DNA of 64,000 nt from positions 17,754-81,753 of the forward strand of contig CAZEAC010000011.1 of NCBI GenBank assembly GCA_964510065.1, given 5' to 3'. Numbering within the stretch: the stretch's first letter is position 1; every line of letters begins with the position of its first letter. The notes beneath the pieces were generated by a model. That model was given only the letters and a program-made list of their open reading frames with translations, was not told where the DNA came from and ran no database searches. The position numbers and the translations under genes were made by a program. This document shows positions 51,554 through 61,056 of this stretch, in pieces. Source of the DNA: CAZEAC01 sp964510065. Lineage in GTDB: Bacteria > Bdellovibrionota_C > UBA2361 > CAIXSY01.

Positions 51554-52325
51554 GCTTCTTACCCTCCTTGAGAAGAGAGAAAAATTGCTCTCGATTTATA
51601 TTACTGCGGGCTATCCCACGCTCGGAAGTACAGTTGCGCTTTGTAAGGAACTTGAAGCAAGTGGTGTGGACCTTATTGAAATCGGATTTCCCTTTTCCGA
51701 TCCGCTTGCCGATGGCCCAGTCATCCAAAGAAGTAGCGAGATGGCTTTAAAAAACGGAATGTCTTTGTCTGTGCTCTTTGAGCAACTGCGCCAGCTTCGA
51801 GCGCACGTCTCGATACCGTGTCTGCTGATGGGATACCTAAATCCGGTTATGCAATTTGGTGTAGATAATTTCATTGAACAGTCCTGCAAAGTCGGCATTG
51901 AAGGAGTGATTTTGCCGGATCTTCCCCGGGAGGAGTACCTCCGGCAGTATCGCACGAAATTCGAGAATGCCGGGCTTCATTTTATCCCGCTTATTTCGCC
52001 AACTACTAGCGAGCAGCGCATACATGACATCGATCAGTCGGCCAGTGCGTTTATTTACGCAGTATCCTCAACTGCCATTACTGGCAACCCGCTCGCGCTT
52101 GACGCTGAGCGGTCGAGATATTTCAAAAGCCTTGAGGAGCTCAAGCTGCGACACCCGATACTAGTGGGCTTCGGAATTTCGGATAGCAAGAGTTTTGACC
52201 TTGCCACACGATGTACTCGAGGCGCGATAATTGGTAGTGCTTTCATTGCGGCGCTCGGCGCGAGCGCGAAAGACCCGCTCAGCGCAGTTCGGCCGTTCAT
52301 TAATTCAATTCGGTATGATCGATGA
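51546..52325 (+). CDS. trpA: Tryptophan synthase alpha chain
   Basis: 259 residues from the ATG at 51546 (Shine-Dalgarno AAGGAG); an earlier frame start at 51522 is within trpB. It cleaves indole-3-glycerol phosphate. LIEIGFPFSDPLADGPVIQ holds the catalytic Glu and Asp (about 45-62); GVILPDLP and VGFGISDSKS complete the barrel. A 4-bp overlap joins it to the DAHP synthase gene. Confidence 0.96.
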   Translation: MDRLLTLLEKREKLLSIYITAGYPTLGSTVALCKELEASGVDLIEIGFPFSDPLADGPVIQRSSEMALKNGMSLSVLFEQLRQLRAHVSIPCLLMGYLNPVMQFGVDNFIEQSCKVGIEGVILPDLPREEYLRQYRTKFENAGLHFIPLISPTTSEQRIHDIDQSASAFIYAVSSTAITGNPLALDAERSRYFKSLEELKLRHPILVGFGISDSKSFDLATRCTRGAIIGSAFIAALGASAKDPLSAVRPFINSIRYDR

Positions 52326-53332
52326 TTATTCAAGTCGAAGAATCGCTTTCCAAAGAACATCTTACGGTAATTGTCAGCCGACTTGCCGAAAGTGGCTACA
52401 AAGCGACCGAGGTAAAGACCCAGAGAAACCGTTACCTGGTCGCGCTCGGAAGTCAGGAGATCGACATTCGACATATCGGACAGCTCCACGGCGTTCGTGA
52501 TGTCCACCGGGTTTCCGATGCCTATAAGCTTGTTTCACGAAAATGGAAGGTGCAGCCAACAATTATTGATCTTGGTGACGGCGTGCGCGTGAGTGAGAGG
52601 GATTTCGCGATTATGGCGGGCCCTTGCTCTATTGAAAACGAAGCGCAGATTGAGGCAACCGTTCAGTTTCTTAAGGCAAATGGCGTGCGAGTCATGCGCG
52701 GCGGTGCTTTTAAGCCACGCACTTCGCCCTATTCATTTCGCGGTGTCGGGCTTGAGGGTCTTAAGAAGTTTCATCAGATTGCTAAGCAGTCAGGAATAAA
52801 GGTCATCTCGGAGGTGCTTGAAATCTCGCAGATCGAGCAGATGTATCCCTATATTGACATCTATCAGGTGGGGACTAGAAATACTCAGAATTTTAGCCTG
52901 TTACATGAGCTTGGCCGCGTCGACAAACCTGTTCTGATAAAGCGCGGCATGTCTGGAACCTTAGAAGAGTTACTTCAGTCAGCGGAATATGTATTTGCCA
53001 ACGGCAACGAGCAACTCTTGCTTTGTGAGCGGGGTATTCGTACCTTCGAAAAGGCCTTTCGTAACACTCTCGATCTGAACGCAGTCCCGGTTTTGAAGGA
53101 GAAGTCACATCTTCCGGTCATCGTCGATCCCTCACATGGCATTGGGCTTCGTGAACATATTGAGCCAATGGCGCTTGCCGCGATTATGGCCGGTGCCGAT
53201 GGAATCCTTGTCGAGATTCATCAATCTCCTGAGAATGCCGCCTCCGATGGACAGCAAACGCTTAATTTTGAAGAAGCAACGAGGCTATTTGAGCATAGCG
53301 CCAAGGTTGTTGATCTGCGAAACAGTTTATGA
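52322..53332 (+). CDS. aroF: DAHP synthase, type I-beta with N-terminal regulatory domain
   Basis: 336 residues. Condenses PEP and erythrose-4-phosphate, the entry step to aromatic synthesis. Residues 1-70 form a ferredoxin/ACT-like domain as in Thermotoga DAHP synthase, which gives feedback inhibition by Tyr or Phe. The barrel is marked by MAGPCSIENEAQ (metal Cys, about 100), GGAFKPRTSPYSF, QVGTRNTQN, KRGMSGTLEEL and PVIVDPSHGIG. Its place at the end of the trp operon puts chorismate supply under the tryptophan attenuator. Confidence 0.95.
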   Translation: MIIQVEESLSKEHLTVIVSRLAESGYKATEVKTQRNRYLVALGSQEIDIRHIGQLHGVRDVHRVSDAYKLVSRKWKVQPTIIDLGDGVRVSERDFAIMAGPCSIENEAQIEATVQFLKANGVRVMRGGAFKPRTSPYSFRGVGLEGLKKFHQIAKQSGIKVISEVLEISQIEQMYPYIDIYQVGTRNTQNFSLLHELGRVDKPVLIKRGMSGTLEELLQSAEYVFANGNEQLLLCERGIRTFEKAFRNTLDLNAVPVLKEKSHLPVIVDPSHGIGLREHIEPMALAAIMAGADGILVEIHQSPENAASDGQQTLNFEEATRLFEHSAKVVDLRNSL

Positions 53333-54012
53333 AGGTGCTTTGCTACCGGCACAAAGAATGGCTCACAAATTGTTACTTGTTGCTCGATGATGCTCACGGC
53401 TCGGCACTTCTTATTGACGCCGGAGCGCCGGTTGGCTTCTTTGAAGCAACTCTTCTTTCCTACGGGAGGAAGCTTGACGGACTTCTATTGACACATTTCC
53501 ACCATGATCACACCGAGCATCTCGAACAATGGTGCGCTGCATTCAAAATGCCGATTATTTCAGCCAAACTGCAAGGCTTAGAGCGGAGCTACCGGTTCGG
53601 AAACTTCGATATAACCATCCTTCCGACTCCGGGGCATTGTGACGATCATCTTGCATTTCTTATCAACAAGAAAATGCTCTTTACGGGCGATCTCCTTTTC
53701 AAAGGTTCGGTAGGCGGTACTGCACAGGGGAGCTTTCAAGAGCTCGAGGCATCACTCATTAAGATTTTGGCCCTTCCGGATGAAATCGAAATATATCCGG
53801 GACATGCTGAGCCGACCACACTCAAGGAGGAGCGGCGCGAAAACCCCTTTCTTCGATTCATTCAGGACAAACCCGCTTCGGCGCTTAAAAAGCTTCGAAT
53901 TGCCAGACGCGCGGCAGACTTGCTCGTTGACGCAACCGACTATGACGGTGATCGAAAATATCTGGTGCGATTTAATGATACCAAGAAATTAGAAGTGCGG
54001 ACATCACTTTAA
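53329..54012 (+). CDS. Metallo-beta-lactamase-fold hydrolase (glyoxalase II-like)
   Basis: 227 residues. The metal site is intact: THFHHDHTEH (HxHxDH, about 56-65), PGHCDDHLAF, FTGDLLF and YPGHAEPTTL, matching hydroxyacylglutathione-hydrolase-like enzymes; an extended C-terminal ~50 residues (PASALKKLRIARRAADLLVDATDYDGD) is unusual. It overlaps the DAHP synthase by 4 bp and ends the trp operon. Its place there suggests clearing a reactive by-product, but no substrate can be inferred. Confidence 0.88.
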   Translation: MKVLCYRHKEWLTNCYLLLDDAHGSALLIDAGAPVGFFEATLLSYGRKLDGLLLTHFHHDHTEHLEQWCAAFKMPIISAKLQGLERSYRFGNFDITILPTPGHCDDHLAFLINKKMLFTGDLLFKGSVGGTAQGSFQELEASLIKILALPDEIEIYPGHAEPTTLKEERRENPFLRFIQDKPASALKKLRIARRAADLLVDATDYDGDRKYLVRFNDTKKLEVRTSL

Positions 54013-54036
54013 CCGGGTTACCTGACCCGGCTTTCT
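54013..54036 (+). terminator. trp operon terminator
   Basis: CCGGGT (54013-54018) pairs with ACCCGG (54025-54030), followed by CTTTCT, 1 bp past the last stop codon of the operon. Confidence 0.6.
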
Positions 54037-54185
54037 CGCGGCAAATTACGAATTATTGGGTCATTACTTGAGTTTATCACAAGGCTTAGCACTTCGATAA
54101 TTCTCAGCTACATTGAGGTGACTTAGGCTCATAACCTACTCTAAAGCATCGCGTTTTTTGATGTGCCGGTTCTGGAGGTTTTTAT

Positions 54186-56171
54186 ATGGGAATTCACTTT
54201 AAAATTGAACTCGGGGGTTCGCGTCCACACGCTTCAAACCACCATGATACGCGAAACGATCCACTTCTGCGAACCGGTCGCAGCAATGCTCATAACTTAC
54301 GTTCGACCGAGGTCGCAACTGGTGGCTCAAACTCAGAGTGGCTCGACAAACATCAAAAAGAAGATCGGAATCTCAATCCCCATGATAGAGGCGCGGGGCG
54401 AAACGCGGCACTCGATGCGTCAAGAACGGCGCGACTCGACACCAAAGAGAGCTTCGCGACTGGCCTAGGAATAGTTCCGACACAACAGAACCAGAATGCA
54501 GCCCAGCAGCAGCTTGCCGATCTCTTTAGAAACCCCGCGATTGCGCGCGCGTACCTCATAAATCCGGACAGAACCGCAGAAGAGCTTGGTAAGAAGTTTC
54601 CAGAGCTCAAGACGGAGCTCGAGAGAAATAAGCCTTTTACGGTGAAAGATGGCAATATCGAGGTCAATCAACAAAGCACGCTATTCCGTGCGATTCAGTC
54701 CGAGATTGCTAATGGCATTAAGCCGAGGCACAGTTCAATTCGAGGCGAGATGGATAAGTTACTCTCGTCCGCTCTTCCGGCCTCACTCGGAGGTTCTTCA
54801 GGGCTTGAAACTAAGGCGTACGAACTTCTTCGCGAGCGAGCCGAGCATCTTGGCAGGCTCACGGAGAAGCGAGAAAGGATTGAGCTTAAGATTGCAAAAC
54901 TGATGGACAGTCCTCAAGCAATTCAGGACCTCAACGAAGTAAGAGCCGCACGAGGAGTTGAAGTCGCGGCGAAAGTCCCGCTCCAACCTGCGCAAGTTGC
55001 TACGTCAACTCACACGGTGAGTCCTACACCAGCGCAGTCTCCAGTCTCAACACCCGCTTCGACACAGCCACAGCCGACTGTCCAGCTCAAGCAAGAGGCA
55101 CGGCTAGACGCAAAAGCTGCACCGGATCCCTCCGCGAAGCAACCTTCAGGTCCCGAGACTAAGGCCGCGACAGAAAAAGCGCCCGATGCAGCGCTAAAAG
55201 AGATCGAAGCGAAGCTTGCAAACGCAGCAAAGAAGATGAACGAGCAGGACATTATTATTAGAAGGCTTGAGCTTGCAGGCAAGGTTAACTCCCTTCTTTC
55301 GCAAGCTGACCAGCGTGCGGCCACACCAAAGGAGTTACAGCAAGCAATTGCTAAGGTCAATCAAGATTCCGGCCTTAAGCCTGACGGCATTCCCGTTGAT
55401 ACAGAAGTCGCCAGTGAAATACTTAGAGTTAGAAAAGAGGCTAAGGTTTCCAAGGAAAACGAAGTTGCGGCTCATTGTGACAAACTCTTTAAGCCTCTTC
55501 CCGATGAAGCAAACGTTGAGCAGTTTCGCAGAAATGCGAGGCACATTCTCGCTCTACAAAAGGAATTGAATGGCGACGAACGAAGTATCTTTAATGAAAA
55601 ATTCAAAGCGGCATTCAAATCGGATTTGAGTGCGGCGGATTACTTACATTTGAGAACCGCCAAAAAGGTTGCCGCCGAACTTTATGGAATGGTCGGCCCA
55701 GGAAGCGATGACGAATATGGAATAAGAGCCACCATGCGCAAGGTGCAGCCCGAAGAGCTTCCCTTTTTAAAGAAAGATTATCGAATATCTGCGATCAGGG
55801 CCAATCTCTCAAGTTATGAGCTTGAGGAATTCAACGCACGTCTTGATGGCAAGCCGGTACTCGCTGAAGCCCAGGCAATCCGCGGTCACTTTGATCCTGG
55901 ATTCTTCGGGCAGCGCGATTCGGCGAGAAGTGAAGTCGGAAGACAGAGAGTGATTGAAGCTCTTGAATCATTGACTCCTCAGCAAAGAGCTGAACTCACG
56001 AAGGTATATTCTTCTACCTTTAATGGCGCCGACTTGCGTAAGGACGTTGACGACAATCTCGCGATTTCGACGGGTCGCACGTCGCCACGTGGTAATCTTT
56101 CGTATGTAACAAAGGCGTGGCAGCTCCTCGATGAAGGCAGCTCCAGCCCTGCGCAGATCGTGTCAAAATAG
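54186..56171 (+). CDS. Hypothetical protein with annexin-like helical repeat, 661 aa
   Basis: Not recognised as a whole. The ATG has Shine-Dalgarno GGAGG. Residues 1-100 are polar and His/Arg/Asn-rich, probably disordered. Residues ~105-260 are helical, ~265-330 a Pro/Thr/Ala linker, ~340-460 helical again. ELYGMVGPGSDDEYGIRATMRKVQPEELPFLKKDY (about 500-535) has the G-GTDE--I---L-----E-----Y pattern of annexin-like repeats found in large myxobacterial secreted proteins. No signal peptide or membrane span. First of three same-strand genes with short gaps (47 and 54 bp), after the trp terminator. An effector or toxin role is speculative. Confidence 0.75.
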   Translation: MGIHFKIELGGSRPHASNHHDTRNDPLLRTGRSNAHNLRSTEVATGGSNSEWLDKHQKEDRNLNPHDRGAGRNAALDASRTARLDTKESFATGLGIVPTQQNQNAAQQQLADLFRNPAIARAYLINPDRTAEELGKKFPELKTELERNKPFTVKDGNIEVNQQSTLFRAIQSEIANGIKPRHSSIRGEMDKLLSSALPASLGGSSGLETKAYELLRERAEHLGRLTEKRERIELKIAKLMDSPQAIQDLNEVRAARGVEVAAKVPLQPAQVATSTHTVSPTPAQSPVSTPASTQPQPTVQLKQEARLDAKAAPDPSAKQPSGPETKAATEKAPDAALKEIEAKLANAAKKMNEQDIIIRRLELAGKVNSLLSQADQRAATPKELQQAIAKVNQDSGLKPDGIPVDTEVASEILRVRKEAKVSKENEVAAHCDKLFKPLPDEANVEQFRRNARHILALQKELNGDERSIFNEKFKAAFKSDLSAADYLHLRTAKKVAAELYGMVGPGSDDEYGIRATMRKVQPEELPFLKKDYRISAIRANLSSYELEEFNARLDGKPVLAEAQAIRGHFDPGFFGQRDSARSEVGRQRVIEALESLTPQQRAELTKVYSSTFNGADLRKDVDDNLAISTGRTSPRGNLSYVTKAWQLLDEGSSSPAQIVSK

Positions 56172-56218
56172 GCTGGCACCAATAACTTTCAAATTAAGCG
56201 CAAGTATCGATAGTAATT

Positions 56219-58936
56219 GTGTCCAAAATTCAAACCCACAATGACACGCGCGAATCGGAACGCTCGCAGATCGGCACCACGCTGAGCGTTGACAAGATTA
56301 TTGTACGCGGCTATCCACGAGACTATCTAATAAAAGAGCGCGGCAGCAGCTCCGCAAGAGCTGAATTTGACACTCGCTGCCGCAAGGAAACTCGAGATGC
56401 AATTCAATTACTGGCCGATCCCAAAACTCATCAAGAGGGGCAAGAAATAATTGACAAACTTGGTCCTCACGCCATGAGCGAGATTTGCGTGTGTATTCAG
56501 GAAAAGTCAATTCCAAAAGAGCTGCGCGCCAAGCTCCTTTCCGTACTTTCCATAGACTCGATAACCACAGATAGGCGACTATCAAATACAATAGCTCAAA
56601 TTGTTGCAGATTCGAGTGAAGCACTAAGTGTCCGGGTTGCCGCACTCCGACGCTTGCCACAGAGTGAAGCCAATCATGCTCTCATTCTCAAACATTTTAA
56701 CCCGATATCGCCAAACACCTCTCAATCGGCAAAACTTGCCTTCATGGAGAGGTTTCGCGATCTTGAGACTCCCTACAGATTTGAAACTGAAATTATTAAG
56801 AAGGTTCTGTCAAATCCCGACGATCCCCTCAAAGGCAGAATCTCGATTTTGCGTGCCTTGGCCAGCCAGCTCGCCGAAGGCTACGGGGAGCGCGGAGTGC
56901 TCCTCGGTCAGTCACGCGAACTATTCAGACAGGTTAATTTACTTCCTGAGCCCGAACGCTTAGGTCATCTCGCGGCACTCCTTTCTTTTGTAGGGACAAT
57001 CGGGGGAGACGCTGAACTGAAACTTGCGCAAGCGACCTTTAGTAGCGCGAGTGCTCCACCGGCCGCGCGCAGCGCGGCCCTTAGCGCACTTGCTGACTTC
57101 AGTCGTCGCGGCTTGTGTAGCGCATATGAGCTCGATCCAAAGGGCGCCCAACTTTTTGATCTTACTCACGGAGGTCCTAGAGAGCTTTTGGCACTTCTCA
57201 TATCATCAAAGCAAGGGTTCACACCTGAGCGACTGGACGCAATTTCGAATACATGGAAATTGAGTACTGACGATATCATTTACGTCTTACGAAAATCGAA
57301 TGACCCGAAAGCACGCGAGTTGCTAGTAAATTTGGCGACTCGCGAAGACACTCCTTCAAAGTTTCGTGCTGCTGCCATCGAAGGGTTAGGGCTTGCGTTG
57401 GAATATGGTGATCAAAACCGCATCGCAGAGTTTCGGCTAAAGCTTGAGGAGTTAATTTGTTCCGAAAAAGCGACTGCGCCTCTTCGCGACTCAAGCGTGT
57501 ACGCGCTCTCTCGAATAATTTCTCGCGGCGATTCGCTCAATCCGCAGACTCTTGAGTTTCTATATTGCAGTCTCGTTGAGGAGGGAAGACTTGGTGAGGC
57601 ATCGGAACGAATTCTCCTCACCATAGGCAGCGCCTTGGTCAAGGAGAAGACCTTCGAGAGGCTTTCGAAGATGCTCCGAGATCTACCAAACTCAAGGCAT
57701 GAAGCCTCAGCACTGATTGAGTCAGCTCCAGTTGAATGGTCGAAGGAGCTCGACCAGACGTTGCTCCGAGCACTGTGCAAGTCCCCGGGCAGCCAACCCC
57801 TTCGTGAATTTGCTCTTCAATACATCAAGTCTCCGGGCTACACCGAACTTACCCCAATTCTCGATATTGCGAAGCGCTCAACCTCGGCGAAAGAGCGCTT
57901 TTCCGCGCAAGCACTACTTGCACGAGTTGGCGACCCAGATGCAATTGAGGAGCTCATGAGGTATTCTAAGGGGCAACTTGCATCGCCGGAACTTTTTCAG
58001 AATCTCCTTGGCGTTCGAAGCTCGCGAGCTACAAAAGAGCTTCTTGCAATTTTGCAGGGCCCCGATGACGTACATAGGCGAATCGTACTAGGCTCTGCAC
58101 TTAACGATCCCGCTAACGCAGAAAAGTTCATCGCTGATGTCCGTCGCTACTGTCATTCAACTGAATTGTCGACTACTGATAAAAAAAGATATACTCGCTA
58201 TGCCGATGCACTGGAGAAATGTCTTACTTCGAAGATAGACATTCAACATCCGGCTCGATTCAGCATCGACGGCCTCATTGAAATTGTGAAAAACCGTGAG
58301 GTTGGCCCACATGGGCGAGTGGCGGTCATTTTGGGCGCACGCCACGATAGCAATGGGGCGTTAAATCAGATCTCACACGCGGTAGATCAGCTTATCGCTC
58401 GGGGGTATACTGTGATGTACCACGAGGTAGAAAACGCTCGGGAAGACCCGCGTGCGCCCCGAAAGCCGCACTTTCTTGGCGAGCTCAATAAAGCGACCAC
58501 AGACAAGAGAACCGGGCGGATTGTGCAGGCCGACGCGCTAATAGTCGCCGCGCACGGACTTCGTGATCGCATCGCCTTCGGGGAAGCCTATCTCGCCGGT
58601 CAAGACGAGGTTGTTGGACCGGGCATATTACACAAGGAGGACATCCAAAGTCTAAGTTCGAGTAATCAACGCGTCAGAAAGGGTGCCAGCATGTGTCTGA
58701 TATCGTGCAGTGCCGGTTGGATTGACGAGGTCTCACAGCCGGTTGACAATATGGCCAGTCACTTCCGGTCTGCTATCCCAAACATTCGGCCATTGGGTCT
58801 TATTGCGCCGCAGGAGCCGACAGGATTCTATGAATTCCAGTTTGATAAACGCGGCCGAATAATCGACGCGGGCTTCACCACACCACGCTATTTTGGCCAA
58901 GTAGACTCCGACACTGAGGTTGCGTTCAGCGCCTAA
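56219..58936 (+). CDS. HEAT-like repeat protein with C-terminal caspase-like domain
   Basis: 905 residues, starting at GTG. Residues ~60-690 are almost entirely helical with HEAT-like repeats (SVRVAALRRLPQSEANHALI, SKFRAAAIEGLGLALEYGD, PLRDSSVYALSRIISRGD). From about 700 an alpha/beta domain begins: GRVAVILGARHDSNGAL, then YTVMYHEV, DALIVAAHGLRD with His at 779, and SMCLISCSAGW with Cys at 830. A His-Gly after one strand and Cys-Ser-x-Gly after the next, 51 residues apart, is the caspase/CHAT/metacaspase dyad layout. I infer a cysteine protease regulated by its helical repeats. No signal peptide. Likely co-transcribed with its two neighbours. Family not identified. Confidence 0.78.
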   Translation: MSKIQTHNDTRESERSQIGTTLSVDKIIVRGYPRDYLIKERGSSSARAEFDTRCRKETRDAIQLLADPKTHQEGQEIIDKLGPHAMSEICVCIQEKSIPKELRAKLLSVLSIDSITTDRRLSNTIAQIVADSSEALSVRVAALRRLPQSEANHALILKHFNPISPNTSQSAKLAFMERFRDLETPYRFETEIIKKVLSNPDDPLKGRISILRALASQLAEGYGERGVLLGQSRELFRQVNLLPEPERLGHLAALLSFVGTIGGDAELKLAQATFSSASAPPAARSAALSALADFSRRGLCSAYELDPKGAQLFDLTHGGPRELLALLISSKQGFTPERLDAISNTWKLSTDDIIYVLRKSNDPKARELLVNLATREDTPSKFRAAAIEGLGLALEYGDQNRIAEFRLKLEELICSEKATAPLRDSSVYALSRIISRGDSLNPQTLEFLYCSLVEEGRLGEASERILLTIGSALVKEKTFERLSKMLRDLPNSRHEASALIESAPVEWSKELDQTLLRALCKSPGSQPLREFALQYIKSPGYTELTPILDIAKRSTSAKERFSAQALLARVGDPDAIEELMRYSKGQLASPELFQNLLGVRSSRATKELLAILQGPDDVHRRIVLGSALNDPANAEKFIADVRRYCHSTELSTTDKKRYTRYADALEKCLTSKIDIQHPARFSIDGLIEIVKNREVGPHGRVAVILGARHDSNGALNQISHAVDQLIARGYTVMYHEVENAREDPRAPRKPHFLGELNKATTDKRTGRIVQADALIVAAHGLRDRIAFGEAYLAGQDEVVGPGILHKEDIQSLSSSNQRVRKGASMCLISCSAGWIDEVSQPVDNMASHFRSAIPNIRPLGLIAPQEPTGFYEFQFDKRGRIIDAGFTTPRYFGQVDSDTEVAFSA

Positions 58937-58990
58937 TTTCCATCTAAAAATTTTGTTTGGCTAAACAAAATTTCATAGTACCTTGTAGGG

Positions 58991-60298
58991 GTGTTTTCCA
59001 GCATACGAGCTAGCGCCAAGAATCCAAGCACAACAGCCGTTGTTCGCGATCCATCGCAGCGCCCGATCCAGCTTGCCTCTAAGTGCGCTTCGGAGAATAT
59101 TATCGTAAGTCCACTCTGTATCGGCAGGAACACCCATCTGACTCTTCCCGACGAGATGCGTGGAATATTTCCAGTCGATGTAACTAATTTTTATAGTGAT
59201 ACCGCTCCATCCTCAGTCGGCAACCCCGTGCTTAAATTTCCGATGATAATGAACGAGAGAAAGACGGCGCTTCGTATAGTCGCCGACGAAGGAAAGAACA
59301 CTCCTGCATATTTCGACTTCCTGCAATTTGGCAAGCTCAAAGAAAAAGAATACGAGATTTGCTATTCCACTTCACTTGGTGCCCATGGAAACATCCTCCT
59401 CGATTTCAAAGTTGGCAGAGCCTATGTTTGGACGGTCGATCCGAGCTCACCGCTCGACACAAAAAACATCAAAAAGGAAGTCTGGCAGCTAAAGTACTCA
59501 GGTTTGCTCGACCCTGGATGTCTGATTCGTGCGGCTCGGCAGCCTCATGTGACTCGCTACGAAAACGGCGCCTTCCACTTTTCGGAAGGCAGGAATCCGT
59601 TGACTCTTAATGCTGAGCTGATTGCGCTTCTCGATGTTGAGATTGTGGGAAGCGGAATACTTTTTTCAATCAAACAGCCAGGCAGCACCTTCCGATACCA
59701 AGGAGGAGATTATCAACATATCTTCGTGTCACTCAGTACACCTAAGGAAGTCGGTGGGAAGACATATTACGGAGGACAGAGCACTACATTTCATAATACC
59801 GGTAAAACTTTTGACACCAATGTGGTCGATCTTCACCAGGCACTATTACGACAGGTGCTTTTTGGAAGTGTAAATAAAAGCATTCAAGAAGAGCTTGAAA
59901 TTCTGAGCGCAGCCGATGTTTTTCTTGGCTATCAAGAGCTTTCAAGGTACCACCATGGCTACAGAAATATTGCTGCTGCCCCAGATGGCGCAACCCCTGC
60001 GGTAGGCGAACAATGGAGTAATTTTGAACACGCGGCGGATATCCTCTACTATTTTGCGAGCAAACTAGAAGACCCGAACGAAGCGCTTATGATGCAATGC
60101 AAATGTACCTTTGACAAACTGCAAGCGTATCGTGCGCGCGCGGTGGATTCCGAGGACGATGTTGCCTGCCAGCTTGCAGATCATCTTTTCGAAAAGGCAC
60201 GCGGCATAACCGACGAGGGAAAAAAAATCGAGCTGCTGCGATTCTTCAGCGGGCAAGGTTGGCCATTAGAGCACCAACAGCTATTTCCAAGCACCTAG
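58991..60298 (+). CDS. Hypothetical protein, 435 aa, third gene of the unit
   Basis: I do not recognise it. The frame starts at GTG (58991) with TAGGG directly before it. There is no signal peptide or membrane span. The first 40 residues are Ser/Pro/Arg-rich; residues ~60-280 look beta-rich (KFPMIMNERKTALRIVADEG, NILLDFKVGRAYVWTVDP, SGILFSIKQPGSTFRYQGGDYQHIFVSL); residues ~290-435 are helical (FEHAADILYYFASKLEDPNEALMMQCKC). It is 54 bp downstream of the caspase-like gene, same strand. Its 3' end overlaps convergent dedA by 4 bp. It could be a substrate, partner or inhibitor of the protease. Confidence 0.7.
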   Translation: MFSSIRASAKNPSTTAVVRDPSQRPIQLASKCASENIIVSPLCIGRNTHLTLPDEMRGIFPVDVTNFYSDTAPSSVGNPVLKFPMIMNERKTALRIVADEGKNTPAYFDFLQFGKLKEKEYEICYSTSLGAHGNILLDFKVGRAYVWTVDPSSPLDTKNIKKEVWQLKYSGLLDPGCLIRAARQPHVTRYENGAFHFSEGRNPLTLNAELIALLDVEIVGSGILFSIKQPGSTFRYQGGDYQHIFVSLSTPKEVGGKTYYGGQSTTFHNTGKTFDTNVVDLHQALLRQVLFGSVNKSIQEELEILSAADVFLGYQELSRYHHGYRNIAAAPDGATPAVGEQWSNFEHAADILYYFASKLEDPNEALMMQCKCTFDKLQAYRARAVDSEDDVACQLADHLFEKARGITDEGKKIELLRFFSGQGWPLEHQQLFPST

Positions 60299-60972
60299 TT
60301 GTTGCTTGTCGAAGCTGGCAATTTTCCTTTACGGGCCTTTAATAACTCTATCGCGATTGGAAGAACAGAAATTGCGATAATCGCCAACACTACATATGAA
60401 AAGTTATCGCGCACTAGAGGAAGATCGCTAAAATAGTGCCCGCCATATACCAATAGCCCAACCCAGAAAGCTCCGCCCACAATGTTATACAAGGCAAACT
60501 TCGGATAGCTCATTTTTCCAATTCCGGCCAGAAACGGTGCAAAGGTGCGCACAATGGGCACAAAGCGCGCAAGCACAATTGTCTTATTCCCATATTTTTC
60601 ATAAAAACGCTCGGTTCTATCGAGATACTCCATCTTGAGAAAGTGTCGACGCAGAAATCCCGGGTCACCTTCTTGAAAGGCCTTTGGGCCCAAAAATCGC
60701 CCGATGGCATAATTAGTTGCGTCGCCAAGCACAGCGGCAATGAAGAGTGAAACTGCGACTACGTGGATATTGAGCCCACCTTTTTCGGCCAGAACTCCAG
60801 CAGCAAAGAGTAGCGAATCTCCAGGCAAGAATGGGGTCACTACTAAACCAGTTTCACAAAATACTACGAGAAACAGAATTGCGTATGTCCAGGTCTGATA
60901 TTGTTCAATAATTCCGCCTAGATGCTTGTCTAGATGAAGGAATAAATCGACGAGCGTGTGTAGTGTCTGCAT
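60295..60972 (-). CDS. DedA-family membrane protein
   Basis: 225 residues. DedA proteins are inner-membrane transporters or scramblases of lipid carriers. FLPGDSLLFAAGVLAEKGG (about 49) and VPIVRTFAPFLAGIGKMSYPKF (about 138-158, with the conserved R-F-P-G-like re-entrant segment) are diagnostic. There are about five membrane spans. UppP at 24 kb acts on the same carrier pool. Confidence 0.93.
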   Translation of the reverse strand: MQTLHTLVDLFLHLDKHLGGIIEQYQTWTYAILFLVVFCETGLVVTPFLPGDSLLFAAGVLAEKGGLNIHVVAVSLFIAAVLGDATNYAIGRFLGPKAFQEGDPGFLRRHFLKMEYLDRTERFYEKYGNKTIVLARFVPIVRTFAPFLAGIGKMSYPKFALYNIVGGAFWVGLLVYGGHYFSDLPLVRDNFSYVVLAIIAISVLPIAIELLKARKGKLPASTSNN

Positions 60973-61056
60973 AGGCTATGCATCTTCCCTGATTTCCCAA
61001 ATCAGCTCAATAGCTTGCCGCGATCTGCCGATGAACCCCCTGGAGGCCACACAACA

